Shown: positions 8,345-19,182 of the stretch, piece by piece
How positions within the stretch are numbered: the stretch's first letter is position 1
Layout of the letters: the number at the start of each line of letters is the position of its first letter
NCBI RefSeq assembly: GCF_015355785.1
Contig: NZ_JADKYW010000006.1
Coordinates: forward strand, 62,001 to 126,000
Direction of reading: 5' to 3'
Length of the DNA: 64,000 nt
Source: Arthrobacter gandavensis
Lineage (GTDB): Bacteria; Actinomycetota; Actinomycetes; Actinomycetales; Micrococcaceae
The notes under the pieces: generated by a model
The model's input: only the letters and a program-made list of their open reading frames with translations
What the model was told of the DNA's origin: nothing
The model's database searches: none
Translations under genes and position numbers: made by a program

Positions 8345-9970
8345 GTGCCACATACCAACCATCAGCGTGCCCAGAGCAGCATGCGCCCCGAACGGGTGCA
8401 GCCGGTCAGCGTGGCCGACGCCGCGGCATCGCTGCCCAAGGAATCTCCGGCCATCGCGGCGGCACCCGGAACCGGTGCAGGCGGCTGGGCTGTCGAGGTC
8501 ACGGGGGTAAGCATTAACTCCCGCCAGGTCCTGCCCGGGGACCTCTACCTGGCGCTGCCCGGAGCACGGCACCACGGAGCAGGGTTCGCCTCTGACGCCG
8601 CGGCCGCCGGAGCCGCTGCCGTCCTGACCGATGCCGCCGGACTGGACCAGCTTCCGGACACCGGCCTGCCGGTATTCGTGGCCGAGGACATCCGCAGACT
8701 GGTGGGTCCGCTCTCTGCGGCCGTGTTCAACAGCCAGCCGCAGGACGGCAGCGCCCCGCAGCTCTTCGGTGTTACGGGAACCAACGGCAAAACCACCACC
8801 ACCTACTTCATCACCTCGCTTCTTCAGGCCCTTGGCCGCACGACCGGGCTGATTGGAACAATCGAGATCCTGGCCGGCGCGGAAGCGATTCCCAGCGTGC
8901 TGACCACTCCCGAATCTCCGCAGGTGCACGGCCTGCTGGCGCTGATGCGCGAGCGTGCCCTGGACGCGGCCGCCATGGAGGTCTCCTCCCACGCCATTTC
9001 CTACCGGAGGGTGGACGGCGTGGTCTTCGACGTCGCCGGCTTCACCAACCTCACGCAGGACCACCTGGACCTGCACGGTTCCATGGAGGAATACTTCGCT
9101 GCCAAGGCAGACTTGTTCCGGCCGGACCGCAGCCGGCGCGCCGTGATCACCGTGGACGACGAGTGGGGGCGCCGCATGGCCGACGTGGCCGGTGCCCGCG
9201 GTGTCACGCTCTCCACCTCGGGTGAGTCTTCCGACGCCGACTGGCAGGTCCGATCCGTGCGCCGGGAGGGGCTTGGCCACGGCTTCGAGCTCCATGGGCC
9301 CCAGGGCGGGCGCCTCAAGGTACGGACCGGCCTCCCGGGCACCTTCAACGTGTCCAACGCAGCACTGGCACTGGCCATGGTCCTGGAATCAGGCGTAGAC
9401 CCTGCCCTGGTGCAGGACGCGCTCGACCGGCAGGACCCGTTTACCGTCGAGGTTCCCGGCCGGATGCAGCTGGTCTGCGAGGCTCCGGCCGCAATCGTGG
9501 ACTTCGCCCATAATCCGGACGCGCTGCAGCGCACCCTCGAGTCGGTCCGCCGTCCCGAGGGACGGGTGATCGTAGTGTTCGGTGCCACAGGAGAGCGCGA
9601 CCAGACCAAGCGGCCCCTAATGGGGCAGATCGCGGCGCGCCTGGCGGACGTCGTGATTGTCACAGACGACGATCCGCACGACGAGGACGACGCCGCCATC
9701 CGGGCCGACGTGCTTCGGGGGGCCCGCAGCGTCGCAGGGGAGGACGGGAACGGTCCGCTGGTCCTGGAAGTGGCGCCGCGCGCAGCCGCGATCTACCGCG
9801 CCGCTGAACTGGCCGGACCCGGGGACACGGTCCTGGTGGCCGGCCGCGGTCACGAGGTGTGGCAGGAGGTCAGGGGAGTCAACCATGCCCTCGATGACAG
9901 GGTTGAACTCCGCGCTGCGCTGGCCAAGGCCGGATTCACGATGCCTACTTACGACGGGGTAGAGTCCTAA
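8345..9970 (+). CDS. murE: UDP-MurNAc-tripeptide synthetase, probably L-lysine-adding
   Basis: A 541-residue Mur ligase adding the third stem-peptide residue to UDP-MurNAc-L-Ala-D-Glu using ATP. The nucleotide loop is [38 protein letters not shown] and the C-terminal FGATGERDQTKRP follow. The substrate loop reads TDDDPHDED (near 9661) where diaminopimelate-adding enzymes have DNPR. Loss of that Arg and an acidic loop fit L-lysine addition, which matches Arthrobacter cell walls. The substrate is inferred from one motif. I kept the GTG at 8345 because a GGAG sits 8 bases upstream; an ATG at 8381 is an alternative. Confidence 0.94.
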   Translation: MPHTNHQRAQSSMRPERVQPVSVADAAASLPKESPAIAAAPGTGAGGWAVEVTGVSINSRQVLPGDLYLALPGARHHGAGFASDAAAAGAAAVLTDAAGLDQLPDTGLPVFVAEDIRRLVGPLSAAVFNSQPQDGSAPQLFGVTGTNGKTTTTYFITSLLQALGRTTGLIGTIEILAGAEAIPSVLTTPESPQVHGLLALMRERALDAAAMEVSSHAISYRRVDGVVFDVAGFTNLTQDHLDLHGSMEEYFAAKADLFRPDRSRRAVITVDDEWGRRMADVAGARGVTLSTSGESSDADWQVRSVRREGLGHGFELHGPQGGRLKVRTGLPGTFNVSNAALALAMVLESGVDPALVQDALDRQDPFTVEVPGRMQLVCEAPAAIVDFAHNPDALQRTLESVRRPEGRVIVVFGATGERDQTKRPLMGQIAARLADVVIVTDDDPHDEDDAAIRADVLRGARSVAGEDGNGPLVLEVAPRAAAIYRAAELAGPGDTVLVAGRGHEVWQEVRGVNHALDDRVELRAALAKAGFTMPTYDGVES

Positions 9971-9976
9971 ATCGTC

Positions 9977-11461
9977 ATGATTGAACTTAATGCAGCCGAA
10001 ATTGCGGCAATCACGGGCGGTGAGCTGGTGGGGGCAGCAGCATCAGACCCGACCATTTCAGTGACATCGGCCACCACCGACTCCCGTGAAGCGGGACCGG
10101 CGGCCCTGTTCATTGCCAAGCCCGGCGAGTTTTCCGACGGCCATCTGTTCGTGGCCCGGGCCTTCGAAGCCGGTGCGGCGCTGGCCCTGACGGAGCGCCC
10201 GGTTGCCGGTGCAGACGTAACGGCATTCCCCGGCGTCGTGGTCCCGGACACCATAGCCGCCATGGGGCAGCTCGCCGCGGAGATCGTCCGCCGGCTCCGC
10301 GCCGAGGGCCCGCTGACCGTAATCGGCATCACCGGCTCGGCCGGCAAGACGACCACAAAGGACCTGCTGGCCGGCCTGCTGGGAGCACACGGGAACACCG
10401 TAGCTCCGGTCGGCTCGTACAACGGGGAAGTCGGAGTTCCGCTGACCATCTTCAGCGCCGGGCACGGAACCCGCTACCTCGTAGTCGAGATGGGAGCCAC
10501 CGGCATTGGGCACATCACGTACCTCGCGGACATGGTGCGCCCGGACATCGGCGTCGTGCTCTGCGTTGGCAGCGCCCATGCCGGCGAGTTCGGCGGCGTA
10601 GAGAATATTGCCCGCGCCAAGGGCGAGATGGTTGAAGCGCTCTCCCCGGAAGGCACGGCCGTGCTCAACGGAGACGACATCCGTGTTGCCGCCATGGACA
10701 GGCGCACCACCGCCAACGTGCTGTCCTTCACGTCCTCCACCGACGTACTCCCCGGCAACCACGCCGCGCTGCGTGCCGTTGATGCCCGCACGGACGGGCA
10801 GGGACGGCCGGTCTTCACCCTTGAATTCCCGAACGGGGAACGCCACCCGGTCGAATCGGGCCTGATCGGAGCACATCACACGGCGAACCTGCTGGCCGCC
10901 GCAGGTGCCGCCCTCGCGGCGGGCCTTTCCCCGGCAGACATCGCTGCGGGTCTCTCCGGCCAGAAAGCCGCCAGCCGCTGGCGGATGGAACGCACCGACC
11001 GTGCTGACGGCATCACCGTCATCAACGATGCCTACAACGCCAACCCCGAATCGATGCGGGCTGCGCTGCGGACCCTTGCCGAACTCGGCAGGGGCCGGCG
11101 CACCTGGGCCGTGCTGGGCGAAATGCTTGAGCTTGGCGACGAAGCCGTCACCGAGCACGACGCCATTGGCCGCTACGTGGTCCGCCTGAACATTTCCAAG
11201 CTCATTGTGGTGGGAACCGGAGCCCGTGCCCTGCACACCGGCGCCGTGATGGAGGGTTCCTGGGGAGACGAGTCGACCTTCGTCGAGACTCCCGAGGATG
11301 CTCAGGCCATCCTCGAATCTTCGCTTGAACCCGGAGACATTGTCCTGTTCAAATCTTCCAACGGGGCCGGACTGCGGTTCCTTGGTGATCGGATCGCCGT
11401 GAATTCCCTTTCGCCTGCGGGCAGCACCCAGGACGATTCGAACCGGGGTGAGGCACTGTGA
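9977..11461 (+). CDS. murF: UDP-MurNAc-tripeptide-D-Ala-D-Ala ligase
   Basis: A 494-residue Mur ligase that attaches D-Ala-D-Ala to complete the UDP-MurNAc-pentapeptide in the cytoplasm. The N-terminal domain begins [17 protein letters not shown]. The ATP loop is [15 protein letters not shown], followed by [13 protein letters not shown], the catalytic-centre segment [12 protein letters not shown] and [16 protein letters not shown] in the C-terminal domain. It starts 6 bases after murE. Its last 4 bases overlap the mraY start. Length and motif order are normal. Confidence 0.96.
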   Translation: MIELNAAEIAAITGGELVGAAASDPTISVTSATTDSREAGPAALFIAKPGEFSDGHLFVARAFEAGAALALTERPVAGADVTAFPGVVVPDTIAAMGQLAAEIVRRLRAEGPLTVIGITGSAGKTTTKDLLAGLLGAHGNTVAPVGSYNGEVGVPLTIFSAGHGTRYLVVEMGATGIGHITYLADMVRPDIGVVLCVGSAHAGEFGGVENIARAKGEMVEALSPEGTAVLNGDDIRVAAMDRRTTANVLSFTSSTDVLPGNHAALRAVDARTDGQGRPVFTLEFPNGERHPVESGLIGAHHTANLLAAAGAALAAGLSPADIAAGLSGQKAASRWRMERTDRADGITVINDAYNANPESMRAALRTLAELGRGRRTWAVLGEMLELGDEAVTEHDAIGRYVVRLNISKLIVVGTGARALHTGAVMEGSWGDESTFVETPEDAQAILESSLEPGDIVLFKSSNGAGLRFLGDRIAVNSLSPAGSTQDDSNRGEAL

Positions 11462-12564
11462 TTTCGCTTCTGATCGGCTGTTCGCTCGGGCTGGTCCTCG
11501 CCTTGGTGCTGACGCCGCTGTTCATCCGTTTCCTCGTGAAAAAGGGCTACGGACAGTTTGTCCGCGATGACGGACCGACGTCGCACCACACCAAGCGCGG
11601 AACGCCCACCATGGGCGGCGCCGTCATCGTGGCTTCGGTGGTGGCGTCCTACTTCATCACCCACCTGATCTCCTACGCCATCAATCCCACCACCTTCGGG
11701 CCCTCAGCGTCCGGGCTGCTGGTGCTGTTCCTGATGGTCGGCATGGGTTTCGTGGGTTTCATTGACGACTACACCAAGATCTCCCGGCAGCGGTCCCTGG
11801 GCCTGAACGCCAAGGCCAAGATCATCCTGCAGGCGATCGTTGGCATAGTCTTCGCCATCCTCGCCCTGCAGTTCCCGAACAACGCCGGCCTGACCCCGGC
11901 GTCGACCAACGTCTCCTTCGTCCGGGACACCGCCATCGATCTGGCATTCGCCGGGACAATCATCGGCGCGATCCTGTTTATTCTCTGGTCCAGCGTGATC
12001 ATCACCGCCGCGACCAACGGCGTGAACCTGGCGGACGGGCTCGATGGCCTGGCAGCCGGTGCCTCCATCCTGGTGTTCGGTGCGTATTTCCTGATTGGCA
12101 TCTGGCAGTTCAACCAGTCCTGCCTGGCCAACCCGGGCGAAACCGGAGTCTGCTACGAAGTGCGCGACCCCATGGACCTGGCCCTGCTGGCCGGGGCCAT
12201 GGCCGGCGCCCTGGTCGGCTTCCTCTGGTGGAACACCTCCCCGGCAAAGATTTTTATGGGTGACACCGGGTCGCTGGCCATCGGCGGCGCCATCGCAGCC
12301 TTCGCGATCCTCTCCCGCACCGAGATCCTGCTGGTCATCCTGGCCGGACTGTTCGTGATTATCTCCGCCTCGGTCATCATCCAGGTGGGCTACTTCAAGC
12401 TCAGCGGCGGCAAGCGCGTGTTCAAGATGGCGCCGCTGCAGCACCACTTCGAACTCAAGGGCTGGGCCGAAGTGACGGTGGTGGTCCGCTTCTGGATCAT
12501 CGGCGGGCTCTGCGTCGCCCTCGGCCTGGGACTCTTCTACGCTGATTGGGTGGCCGGACAGTGA
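11458..12564 (+). CDS. mraY: Phospho-MurNAc-pentapeptide translocase MraY
   Basis: A 368-residue polytopic membrane enzyme (about ten helices) that transfers phospho-MurNAc-pentapeptide to undecaprenyl phosphate, giving lipid I. Conserved cytoplasmic motifs are present: GTPTMGG near residue 44, the catalytic aspartates in [32 protein letters not shown] and [11 protein letters not shown] near the C-terminus. The GTG start overlaps the murF stop (GTGA). Its own stop overlaps the murD GTG. Confidence 0.97.
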   Translation: MISLLIGCSLGLVLALVLTPLFIRFLVKKGYGQFVRDDGPTSHHTKRGTPTMGGAVIVASVVASYFITHLISYAINPTTFGPSASGLLVLFLMVGMGFVGFIDDYTKISRQRSLGLNAKAKIILQAIVGIVFAILALQFPNNAGLTPASTNVSFVRDTAIDLAFAGTIIGAILFILWSSVIITAATNGVNLADGLDGLAAGASILVFGAYFLIGIWQFNQSCLANPGETGVCYEVRDPMDLALLAGAMAGALVGFLWWNTSPAKIFMGDTGSLAIGGAIAAFAILSRTEILLVILAGLFVIISASVIIQVGYFKLSGGKRVFKMAPLQHHFELKGWAEVTVVVRFWIIGGLCVALGLGLFYADWVAGQ

Positions 12565-14111
12565 GCATTTCCTCCGCATCAAACGCTTCGAATCCCCGCC
12601 TTGACGAACTGACGACGTGGGATTCCAACTGGAAGGGCCTGCGGGTCCTGGTAGCGGGAATCGGCCTTTCCGGATTCTCCGCCGCAGACACGCTCATTGA
12701 GCTGGGTGCCCGCGTCGTCGTCGTGGACGGTGTCGACTCCGAGGAGAACCGGGGCAAGGCGGACACGCTGAAGATTGTCGGCGCTGCAGACGTCCACCTG
12801 GGTGCCCAAGCCATGACGGGGCTCTCTGCAGTCGACGGCGAACCGGCTGAACTGGTGGTCACGTCGCCGGGCCTGCGGCCCGCACATCCCGTCCTCGCGG
12901 CAGCGGCGGAAGCCGGGATTCCGGTCTGGGGCGACGTTGAGCTCGCCTGGCGGGTGCGCATCCGCGAAGGCCGCCCCACGGCGCCCTGGCTTGCCATTAC
13001 CGGTACCAACGGCAAGACCACCACCGTGGGCATGACCGAGTCCATGCTGCGCGCAGCCGGACTCCGGGCCATTGCCGCGGGCAACGTCGGCACACCGATC
13101 CTGGACGCCATCCGGGACCCGCAGGGCTGGGACGCGATCGCCGTCGAACTCTCCAGCTTCCAGCTGCACTGGACCTATTCGATGTCGCCGCTGGCCAGCG
13201 TCTGCCTGAACATAGCCGAGGACCACGTGGACTGGCACGGCAGCTACGAGGCATACCGGTCTGACAAGGCGAAGGTCTACGCCAACACGCAGGTTGCCTG
13301 CATCTACAACGCCGAGCAGGCGGAGACCGAATGTATGGTCGAAGAGGCCGACGTGGTGGAGGGCTGCCGCGCGGTTGGCTTCACCACGGGCACACCGGCG
13401 ATCAGCATGGTGGGAATCGTCGAGGGGCTCCTGGTGGACCGTGCCTTTATCGAGGAACGCCGCAACGCCGCCGCCGAATTGGCGTCCCTGGACGACCTGG
13501 GCGACAGCGCACCGCGCCACCTGGCCGCGGATGCCCTCGCCGCCGCAGCGCTGGTGCGCGCCCTTGGCGTTGAGCCGGTCGCCGTGCGGGACGGCCTGCG
13601 CGACTATGCCCCCGGAGGGCACCGGATCGAACCGTTAGCCAAGCTTAATGACGTCCTCTGGGTCAACGACTCAAAGGCCACCAACCCCCATGCCGCAGCA
13701 GCTTCGCTGGCGGCTTTTGGAAGCGTCGTCTGGATTGCCGGCGGCCTGTCCAAGGGCGTCACCTACGACGAGCTGGTGGCCGCCAACGCCGATCGGCTGC
13801 GTGCCGTGGTGCTGATTGGTGCAGATTCGTCGCAGCTGCGCTCCGCGTTGGCCCGACACGCTTCCGATGTGCCGGTAATTGAAGCCTCGCAGGCGGACAC
13901 TGGAGAAGAAGGAACGCCCACCGGCGACGCCGTCATGGCCCAGGCCGTGGCCGCAGCTGCCGGCGTGGCACAGGCAGGGGACACGGTCCTCATGGCGCCG
14001 GCTTCGGCGTCCATGGACCAGTTCCGCTCCTACGCACACAGGGGCGAGGCCTTCATTGATGCTGTCCGCGGATACGTGGAAGGGCAGGAGCAGACCACCA
14101 AGGAGCCGTAG
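12561..14111 (+). CDS. murD: UDP-MurNAc-L-alanine:D-glutamate ligase
   Basis: A 516-residue Mur ligase adding D-glutamate as the second stem residue. A Rossmann-like N-terminus ([17 protein letters not shown]) binds UDP. The P-loop is [13 protein letters not shown], followed by [26 protein letters not shown] and the C-terminal [14 protein letters not shown] set the start at GTG 12561, overlapping the mraY stop as GTGA, because this gives the tight coupling seen through the cluster; a TTG 15 bases upstream is less likely. Slightly long for MurD because of a short N-terminal extension and an insert near 255-320. Confidence 0.95.
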   Translation: MSISSASNASNPRLDELTTWDSNWKGLRVLVAGIGLSGFSAADTLIELGARVVVVDGVDSEENRGKADTLKIVGAADVHLGAQAMTGLSAVDGEPAELVVTSPGLRPAHPVLAAAAEAGIPVWGDVELAWRVRIREGRPTAPWLAITGTNGKTTTVGMTESMLRAAGLRAIAAGNVGTPILDAIRDPQGWDAIAVELSSFQLHWTYSMSPLASVCLNIAEDHVDWHGSYEAYRSDKAKVYANTQVACIYNAEQAETECMVEEADVVEGCRAVGFTTGTPAISMVGIVEGLLVDRAFIEERRNAAAELASLDDLGDSAPRHLAADALAAAALVRALGVEPVAVRDGLRDYAPGGHRIEPLAKLNDVLWVNDSKATNPHAAAASLAAFGSVVWIAGGLSKGVTYDELVAANADRLRAVVLIGADSSQLRSALARHASDVPVIEASQADTGEEGTPTGDAVMAQAVAAAAGVAQAGDTVLMAPASASMDQFRSYAHRGEAFIDAVRGYVEGQEQTTKEP

Positions 14112-15464
14112 ATGGTGACCACGTCCACGGGCAATGGCCGCAAGCCAACGGCGCGCAGGCGCCCTGCGGGCACACGGCCCGGACCGGCAGCTGCAGGACC
14201 GGCCGGCCGAGCCGGCACCGCCGGAGGTTCCGCCACCGTCGGATCGTCTGCCGGGGAGGCAGTTCCGCCGAGGAAACGGGGACTGCGGCTCGGGGAACGG
14301 TTCACCGCCTTCATGGTCCTGCTGGAGGGCAGCGGTGCCAAGGCCACCGGATCCAGTTACTACATGATCCTGGGCACCACGCTCGCGCTGACCGCTATCG
14401 GACTCATGATGGTGCTCTCGGCTTCCTCCGTTGAGGCCATCGCCGCCGTTGCGGGCACATCCGCCGGAGCCGCCAGCACCTTCGACCTGTTCATCAAGCA
14501 GCTCATGTTCGCAGCTGCGGGCGTCACCCTGATGCTTCTCCTGTCCCGTTTTGGTCCGCGTTTCTACCGGGCCATCGCGTGGCTGGCACTCGGTGCGGCA
14601 GTCGTCCTGCTGGTCCTGGTGCTCTTCATCGGCGTCGAGGTGAACGGCAACAAGAACTGGCTGGCGTTTGGTCCGGTCACGGGCCAGCCCTCGGAGGCCG
14701 CGAAGCTTGCCATGGCCATCTGGTTCGCCGCCGTCCTCTCCCGCAAGGGAGCCCTCATTGCTGACTGGAAACATGCCCTGATCCCCGTCCTCCCGGGCGG
14801 CGGCCTGCTCGTCGGGCTGGTGCTGCTTGGCCATGACCTCGGGACGGTAATCATCATGGGCCTGATCATGCTTGCGGCACTGTTCTTTGCCGGCGCCCGG
14901 CTGAAGCTGCTGGGCCTGCTCAGCCTGGCCGCGGCCGCTGCCGCGCTGATCTCCTCCGTCGCCAGCGGCAACCGGACCAGCCGGATCAGTGCCTGGCTGC
15001 AGCTGGACTGTTCGGCCGGCCTCTGCGACCAGGCCAACGCCGGCATGTACGCCCTGGCTTCCGGGGGCTGGTTCGGCGTCGGAATCGGCCAGAGCCGGCA
15101 GAAATGGAACTGGATCCCCGAGGCCCACAATGACTTCATCTTCGCCATCATCGGCGAAGAGTTCGGACTCCTCGGCACCCTGGTGGTGCTGGTGCTGTTC
15201 GGTATCCTTGCAGTGGCCACGGTACGGGTGACCATGCGCCACACCCAGCCGTTCATCCGGATTGTCTGCGGCTGCATCCTGGTCTGGATCATTGGCCAGG
15301 CCGCCGTGAACATCGCGATGGTCACCGGCCTGCTGCCGGTGATCGGCGTCCCGCTGCCATTCATCTCCTACGGCGGTTCGTCGCTGACGTTCACCCTGGC
15401 GGCCGTCGGCGTCCTTCTGTCCTTTGCACGCACCATCCCCGAAAGAGAACCAGCAGCTCCATGA
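14112..15464 (+). CDS. ftsW: Septal peptidoglycan polymerase FtsW (SEDS)
   Basis: A 450-residue SEDS glycosyltransferase that polymerises lipid II at the septum in partnership with FtsI. A Pro/Arg/Ala-rich disordered cytoplasmic extension (about 1-60) precedes about ten transmembrane helices. The SEDS signatures are visible: [25 protein letters not shown], the loop with [29 protein letters not shown] that carries the essential acidic residue, and [11 protein letters not shown] near the C-terminus. The ATG immediately follows the murD stop. It overlaps murG by 4 bases. Confidence 0.96.
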   Translation: MVTTSTGNGRKPTARRRPAGTRPGPAAAGPAGRAGTAGGSATVGSSAGEAVPPRKRGLRLGERFTAFMVLLEGSGAKATGSSYYMILGTTLALTAIGLMMVLSASSVEAIAAVAGTSAGAASTFDLFIKQLMFAAAGVTLMLLLSRFGPRFYRAIAWLALGAAVVLLVLVLFIGVEVNGNKNWLAFGPVTGQPSEAAKLAMAIWFAAVLSRKGALIADWKHALIPVLPGGGLLVGLVLLGHDLGTVIIMGLIMLAALFFAGARLKLLGLLSLAAAAAALISSVASGNRTSRISAWLQLDCSAGLCDQANAGMYALASGGWFGVGIGQSRQKWNWIPEAHNDFIFAIIGEEFGLLGTLVVLVLFGILAVATVRVTMRHTQPFIRIVCGCILVWIIGQAAVNIAMVTGLLPVIGVPLPFISYGGSSLTFTLAAVGVLLSFARTIPEREPAAP

Positions 15465-16570
15465 CGCAGTCCCCACTTTCAGTAGTACTCGCCGGCGGCG
15501 GCACAGCAGGGCACATCAGCCCGCTGCTTGCCATAGCGAACGCCGTGAGACAGCTGCGGCCCGACGCCCGCATCAAAGTGGTGGGCACCTCTGCCGGCAT
15601 GGAAACCCGCCTGGTTCCGGCGGCGGGCTATGAGCTCGCCGTGATCGACCGGGTGCCCATGCCGCGCAGGCCCAGCGGTGACTTGGCCCGGCTTCCGGCG
15701 CGCCTGGCGCGTGCCGTGCGGCAGGCAGGGGACGTACTCGACGACGCCGCTGCCGACGTCGTCGTGGGAGTTGGCGGCTATGTTTCCACTCCCGTCTACC
15801 TGGCGGCCCGCAAGCGGCGGATCCCGGTGGTTGTGCACGAGGCCAATGCCCGCCCAGGGCTGGCCAACCGGGTAGGGGCAAAGAACGCGGCCGTCGTGGG
15901 TGTGGCGTTCGAGGAGACCAGGCTGCCCCGCGCGCGCTGGGTTGGAATGCCCATGCGCACAGAAATCTCCGGACTGAACCGGGAAGCGGCCCGGCATGAC
16001 GCCCGGGCAGCCCTGGGCCTGAAACAGGACCTGCCCACCCTGGTGGTGACCGGAGGTTCCTCCGGAGCCGCGAGCATCAACGCCGCGGTTACCGCTGCCC
16101 TGCCCGAACTGGCTGCTGCCGGCATCCAGACCCTGCACGTCACCGGCCGCGGAAAAGCAGCCGCGGACGCCGAAGGGAAGGCCCTCACCGCCCCGCTGTA
16201 CCGGCAGGTTGAGTACGTGGACGGCATGGAACTGGCCTACGCCGCTGCTGACCTGCTGCTGGCCCGTTCAGGTGCCGGAACGGTCTGCGAGATCTCCGCC
16301 GTCGGGCTTCCGGCCGTGCTGGTGCCGCTGCCCCACGGCAACGGTGAGCAGGCGCTGAACGCGGCCGGACTGGTCGAGGCCGGCGGGGCCCTGCTGGTGC
16401 GGGACTCACAGTTCACGCCGGAATGGATCAGCGCGAACATCATCCCGCTGCTGAAGGACCCACAGGCACTGAAGACCATGGCGGAGGCATCCGCCGGACG
16501 CGGCATCCGCGATGCGGATGCCCAAATGGCTGGACTCATTGTTGGGGCAGCGGAACGGAAAGACGCATGA
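15461..16570 (+). CDS. murG: Lipid II synthase MurG
   Basis: A 369-residue GT28 glycosyltransferase on the inner membrane face that adds GlcNAc to lipid I. The N-terminal glycine loop [42 protein letters not shown] and the C-terminal donor-binding segment with [11 protein letters not shown] and [22 protein letters not shown] are all present. It is coupled to ftsW by ATGA and to murC by a further 4-base overlap. Confidence 0.96.
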   Translation: MTQSPLSVVLAGGGTAGHISPLLAIANAVRQLRPDARIKVVGTSAGMETRLVPAAGYELAVIDRVPMPRRPSGDLARLPARLARAVRQAGDVLDDAAADVVVGVGGYVSTPVYLAARKRRIPVVVHEANARPGLANRVGAKNAAVVGVAFEETRLPRARWVGMPMRTEISGLNREAARHDARAALGLKQDLPTLVVTGGSSGAASINAAVTAALPELAAAGIQTLHVTGRGKAAADAEGKALTAPLYRQVEYVDGMELAYAAADLLLARSGAGTVCEISAVGLPAVLVPLPHGNGEQALNAAGLVEAGGALLVRDSQFTPEWISANIIPLLKDPQALKTMAEASAGRGIRDADAQMAGLIVGAAERKDA

Positions 16571-17985
16571 GCGCCCTGTTGCTGGAAGACCTGGGCCGGG
16601 TCCACTTCATTGGCCTCGGCGGTGCCGGCATGTCCGCCGTCGCCCGCGTCATGCTCGGCCGCGGCATTCGGGTTTCGGGATCCGACGCCCGCGACTCGGC
16701 AGGCCTGCGGGCCCTCGAAGCGCTGGGAGCCCAGGTATACGTGGGCCACAGCGCAGCCAATATCGAGGGAGCGGGCACCGTGGTTGTTTCCACGGCCATC
16801 CGGGCCGACAACCCCGAACTCGCTGCGGCCGAAGCCGCCGGCCTGCGCGTGATCCACCGCTCTGAGGCATTGGCTGCGGCCATGGAGGGCCGCGACGTCG
16901 TTGCCGTTGCAGGTACCCACGGCAAAACCACCACGACGGCGATGATCACCGTGCTGCTGCGCGAGGCCGGACTGGATCCTTCCTTCGCGATCGGCGGTGA
17001 CGTCGCGGCGCTCGGCGTCAACGCTGCCGCCGGTACGGGGCAGGTGTTCGTTGCCGAAGCCGACGAGTCGGACGGTTCGTTCCTGAACTACTCACCCCGC
17101 ATCTCCGTCATCACCAACGTCGAAGCGGACCACCTGGACCATTACGGAACAGCCGAGGCGGTTTTTGCGTCGTTCGACCGGTTCGTTGAGCTGCTGCCTG
17201 CAGACGGCGTCCTGGTGGCCTGCGCGGATGATCCCGGCGTGCGCGACCTGCTGGCGCGAAACGGCGGATCGCCGGTTCGCACCTACGGGTACTCGGAGAA
17301 TGCGGACGTCCGGATCTCCGAAACCGAGGCGGACGGCCGCCGGAGCACCAGTACACTGCACTTCCGGGACGATTCGGGGGACCGGCAGCAGCGCCTGCCG
17401 CTGCAGGTTCCCGGCCGGCACAACGTGCTAAACGCCGCTGCTGCCTTCACCGTGGCGCTGGCTCTTGGTGTGGGGCCGGAGACGGCGGCACACGGCCTGG
17501 GGACGTTCTCCGGAGCAGCGCGCCGCTTCGAACCCAAGGGCGAAGCCCGCGGCGTGCGGGTCTTCGACGACTATGCCCACCACCCGACCGAAGTGGCCGC
17601 CGCCCTGCAGGCGGCGCGTGCGGTCGCCGGCAGCAATGCCGTGCATGTGCTTTTCCAGCCGCATCTGTTCAGCCGCACCCGCAACTTCGCTGCAGAATTC
17701 GCGCAGGCACTGGATTTGGCAGATTCAGTCACCGTCCTGCCGATCTATCCCGCGCGGGAGGATCCCATTCCGGGTGTCACCTCGGAGCTGATTACGTCTC
17801 GCCTGAAGACGCCCTCAGCCGTGGCGGCGGACGCCGGCAGCGCCGTGATGGACATCTCCGCGCGGGCATCCTCAGGCGATATTGTCCTGACGGTCGGCGC
17901 GGGCGACGTGACCCAGTACGGTCCCGCACTGGTAGCGGCGCTGGCTGCGTCAGAGCCCGGCGGGAGCAGCGCGGATGCCGGGTAG
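16567..17985 (+). CDS. murC: UDP-MurNAc:L-alanine ligase
   Basis: A 472-residue Mur ligase that attaches the first residue, L-alanine, to UDP-MurNAc. Its N-terminal motif is [19 protein letters not shown]. The ATP loop is [12 protein letters not shown], followed by [23 protein letters not shown] and [15 protein letters not shown]. The start is the ATG overlapping the murG stop; the frame is open further upstream but would run inside murG. The last 11 bases overlap ftsQ. murB and ddl, which often follow in other phyla, are absent here and must lie elsewhere. Confidence 0.96.
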   Translation: MSALLLEDLGRVHFIGLGGAGMSAVARVMLGRGIRVSGSDARDSAGLRALEALGAQVYVGHSAANIEGAGTVVVSTAIRADNPELAAAEAAGLRVIHRSEALAAAMEGRDVVAVAGTHGKTTTTAMITVLLREAGLDPSFAIGGDVAALGVNAAAGTGQVFVAEADESDGSFLNYSPRISVITNVEADHLDHYGTAEAVFASFDRFVELLPADGVLVACADDPGVRDLLARNGGSPVRTYGYSENADVRISETEADGRRSTSTLHFRDDSGDRQQRLPLQVPGRHNVLNAAAAFTVALALGVGPETAAHGLGTFSGAARRFEPKGEARGVRVFDDYAHHPTEVAAALQAARAVAGSNAVHVLFQPHLFSRTRNFAAEFAQALDLADSVTVLPIYPAREDPIPGVTSELITSRLKTPSAVAADAGSAVMDISARASSGDIVLTVGAGDVTQYGPALVAALAASEPGGSSADAG

Positions 17986-18967
17986 GAAACCCCGCCGGCC
18001 GCCGGCGTCAGCCACCGGCCCCCGGGGCCCGGGTATGCACCCGGACCGGGCACAGCCTGTGCGGAGCACGGCCAACTCAGCCAAGGTTGAAGTCCTGGGC
18101 GCCCAGGACGCACAGATCCGTGAGATCCGTCCGGGTGCCGCGGCACCTTCGGACACAGTCATCTCGGCGACGCGGGATGCCGGCGGCCCCGGGGCCCTGG
18201 ATTCGGACGCCGAAGGGGCGTCCGGCGGCGGTGCCGAACACCAGGACGCCAGAGTGCTGGCTTTTCCGGAACCTCCGGTCCGCCGGCGCAGGCGCTATGC
18301 CCTGGCAGGTACCGGAATCGCCGCGGCGCTGCTGGCGGTGTTGTTCTTTGTCGTGTTCTTTTCCCCGGCGCTGGTCCTGAAGAACCTCCGGGTGGAAGGC
18401 AACACGCTGATGACCACCCCGGAAGCCGAAGCGGCACTGGCCCCGCTGCTGGGAACGCCGCTGGCCCTTGTTTCGGACTCGGATGCCGGGGCGCTGCTGG
18501 CAGACCGTCCGGAAGTGGAGTCTGTAAAGGTGACGGCGGTGCCGCCGTCGGACCTGGTGGTCACGGTCACCGAGCGCGTCCCTGTAGCCGTGCTGCAGAA
18601 CGGCAGCGAGTTCCTGCTCATCGACGAGGAGGGCCGCCAGCTCAAATCGGTGGGGGAGCGGGGCCAGGCGGCGCTGCCGCTGATAGACGGCGGCACCGAA
18701 GCGGTCAACAGTTCAGTCTTCCCGACCGTTACCGCCGTGCTGGCAGCCTTGCCGCCCAATGTGCTGGGGATGCTCGACCATGCATCGGCGCAGACCGTGG
18801 ACTCGGTGGAACTCAAGCTCACCGGCGGCCAGACGGTATTCTGGGGAAGCGCGGAAGCCAACGCCGCGAAGGCGCGGGCGCTGGAAGCGCTGCTGCTGAT
18901 GCCTCCCGCTGATCCGCCGGTTTCGGTGTTCGACGTGAGCACTCCGAACCGGCCGGTGACCCGGTGA
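17975..18967 (+). CDS. ftsQ: Division protein FtsQ (POTRA domain)
   Basis: A 330-residue bitopic protein. A long, low-complexity cytoplasmic region (1-105) is followed by one transmembrane helix (about 110-132) and an extracytoplasmic POTRA domain starting LVLKNLRVEGNTLMTTPEAEA. A FtsQ beta domain follows, with VTERVPVAVLQNGSEFLLIDEEGRQL. FtsQ scaffolds FtsL/FtsB and the divisome. The start at 17975 lies inside murC; Met21 is an alternative. It is the last gene of the tightly overlapping block: 215 bases follow before ftsZ. Confidence 0.93.
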   Translation: MPGRKPRRPPASATGPRGPGMHPDRAQPVRSTANSAKVEVLGAQDAQIREIRPGAAAPSDTVISATRDAGGPGALDSDAEGASGGGAEHQDARVLAFPEPPVRRRRRYALAGTGIAAALLAVLFFVVFFSPALVLKNLRVEGNTLMTTPEAEAALAPLLGTPLALVSDSDAGALLADRPEVESVKVTAVPPSDLVVTVTERVPVAVLQNGSEFLLIDEEGRQLKSVGERGQAALPLIDGGTEAVNSSVFPTVTAVLAALPPNVLGMLDHASAQTVDSVELKLTGGQTVFWGSAEANAAKARALEALLLMPPADPPVSVFDVSTPNRPVTR

Positions 18968-19069
18968 GCTTTCTGCCGCAAAAGACCCGCGAAGTTTCTC
19001 TCCGACACGCGCGGAACGGTAATTGCGGAAGCATCCGGCGCCCCATAGCGTCGGGAGTAGAGCATTACT

Positions 19070-19102
19070 TGACATAACTATAACCCTCAAGTCGAGGGTT
19101 AA
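19070..19102 (+). promoter_or_regulatory. Inverted repeat and -35-like element upstream of ftsZ
   Basis: TTGACA (19070-19075) is followed by a perfect 8-base inverted repeat, TAACCCTC (19082-19089) and GAGGGTTA (19095-19102), with a 5-base spacer. It lies about 80 bases before the ftsZ start in an otherwise unremarkable 215-base gap. TATAAC at 19080-19085 could be a -10, but no good -35 fits it. It may be an operator or an mRNA stem; no U-tract follows, so a terminator is unlikely. Confidence 0.5.
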
Positions 19103-19182
19103 GGTTGTTCGGTTGAAGGTTTTGCCGGGGCAGACCCGGCCACATTGATCAGTTGCACAGATTCGAACAAGGGACACAGGAC

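Noticed and set aside
13671-15476. A 601-codon open frame antisense to murD and ftsW
   Set aside because: Composition is Gly/Arg/Asp/Gln-rich without recognisable domains, and both sense genes are complete. High-GC third positions keep antisense frames open.
16423-16566. An N-terminal extension of MurC
   Set aside because: It overlaps the murG coding sequence by 144 bases and is absent from the family; the ATG at 16567 gives the normal start.
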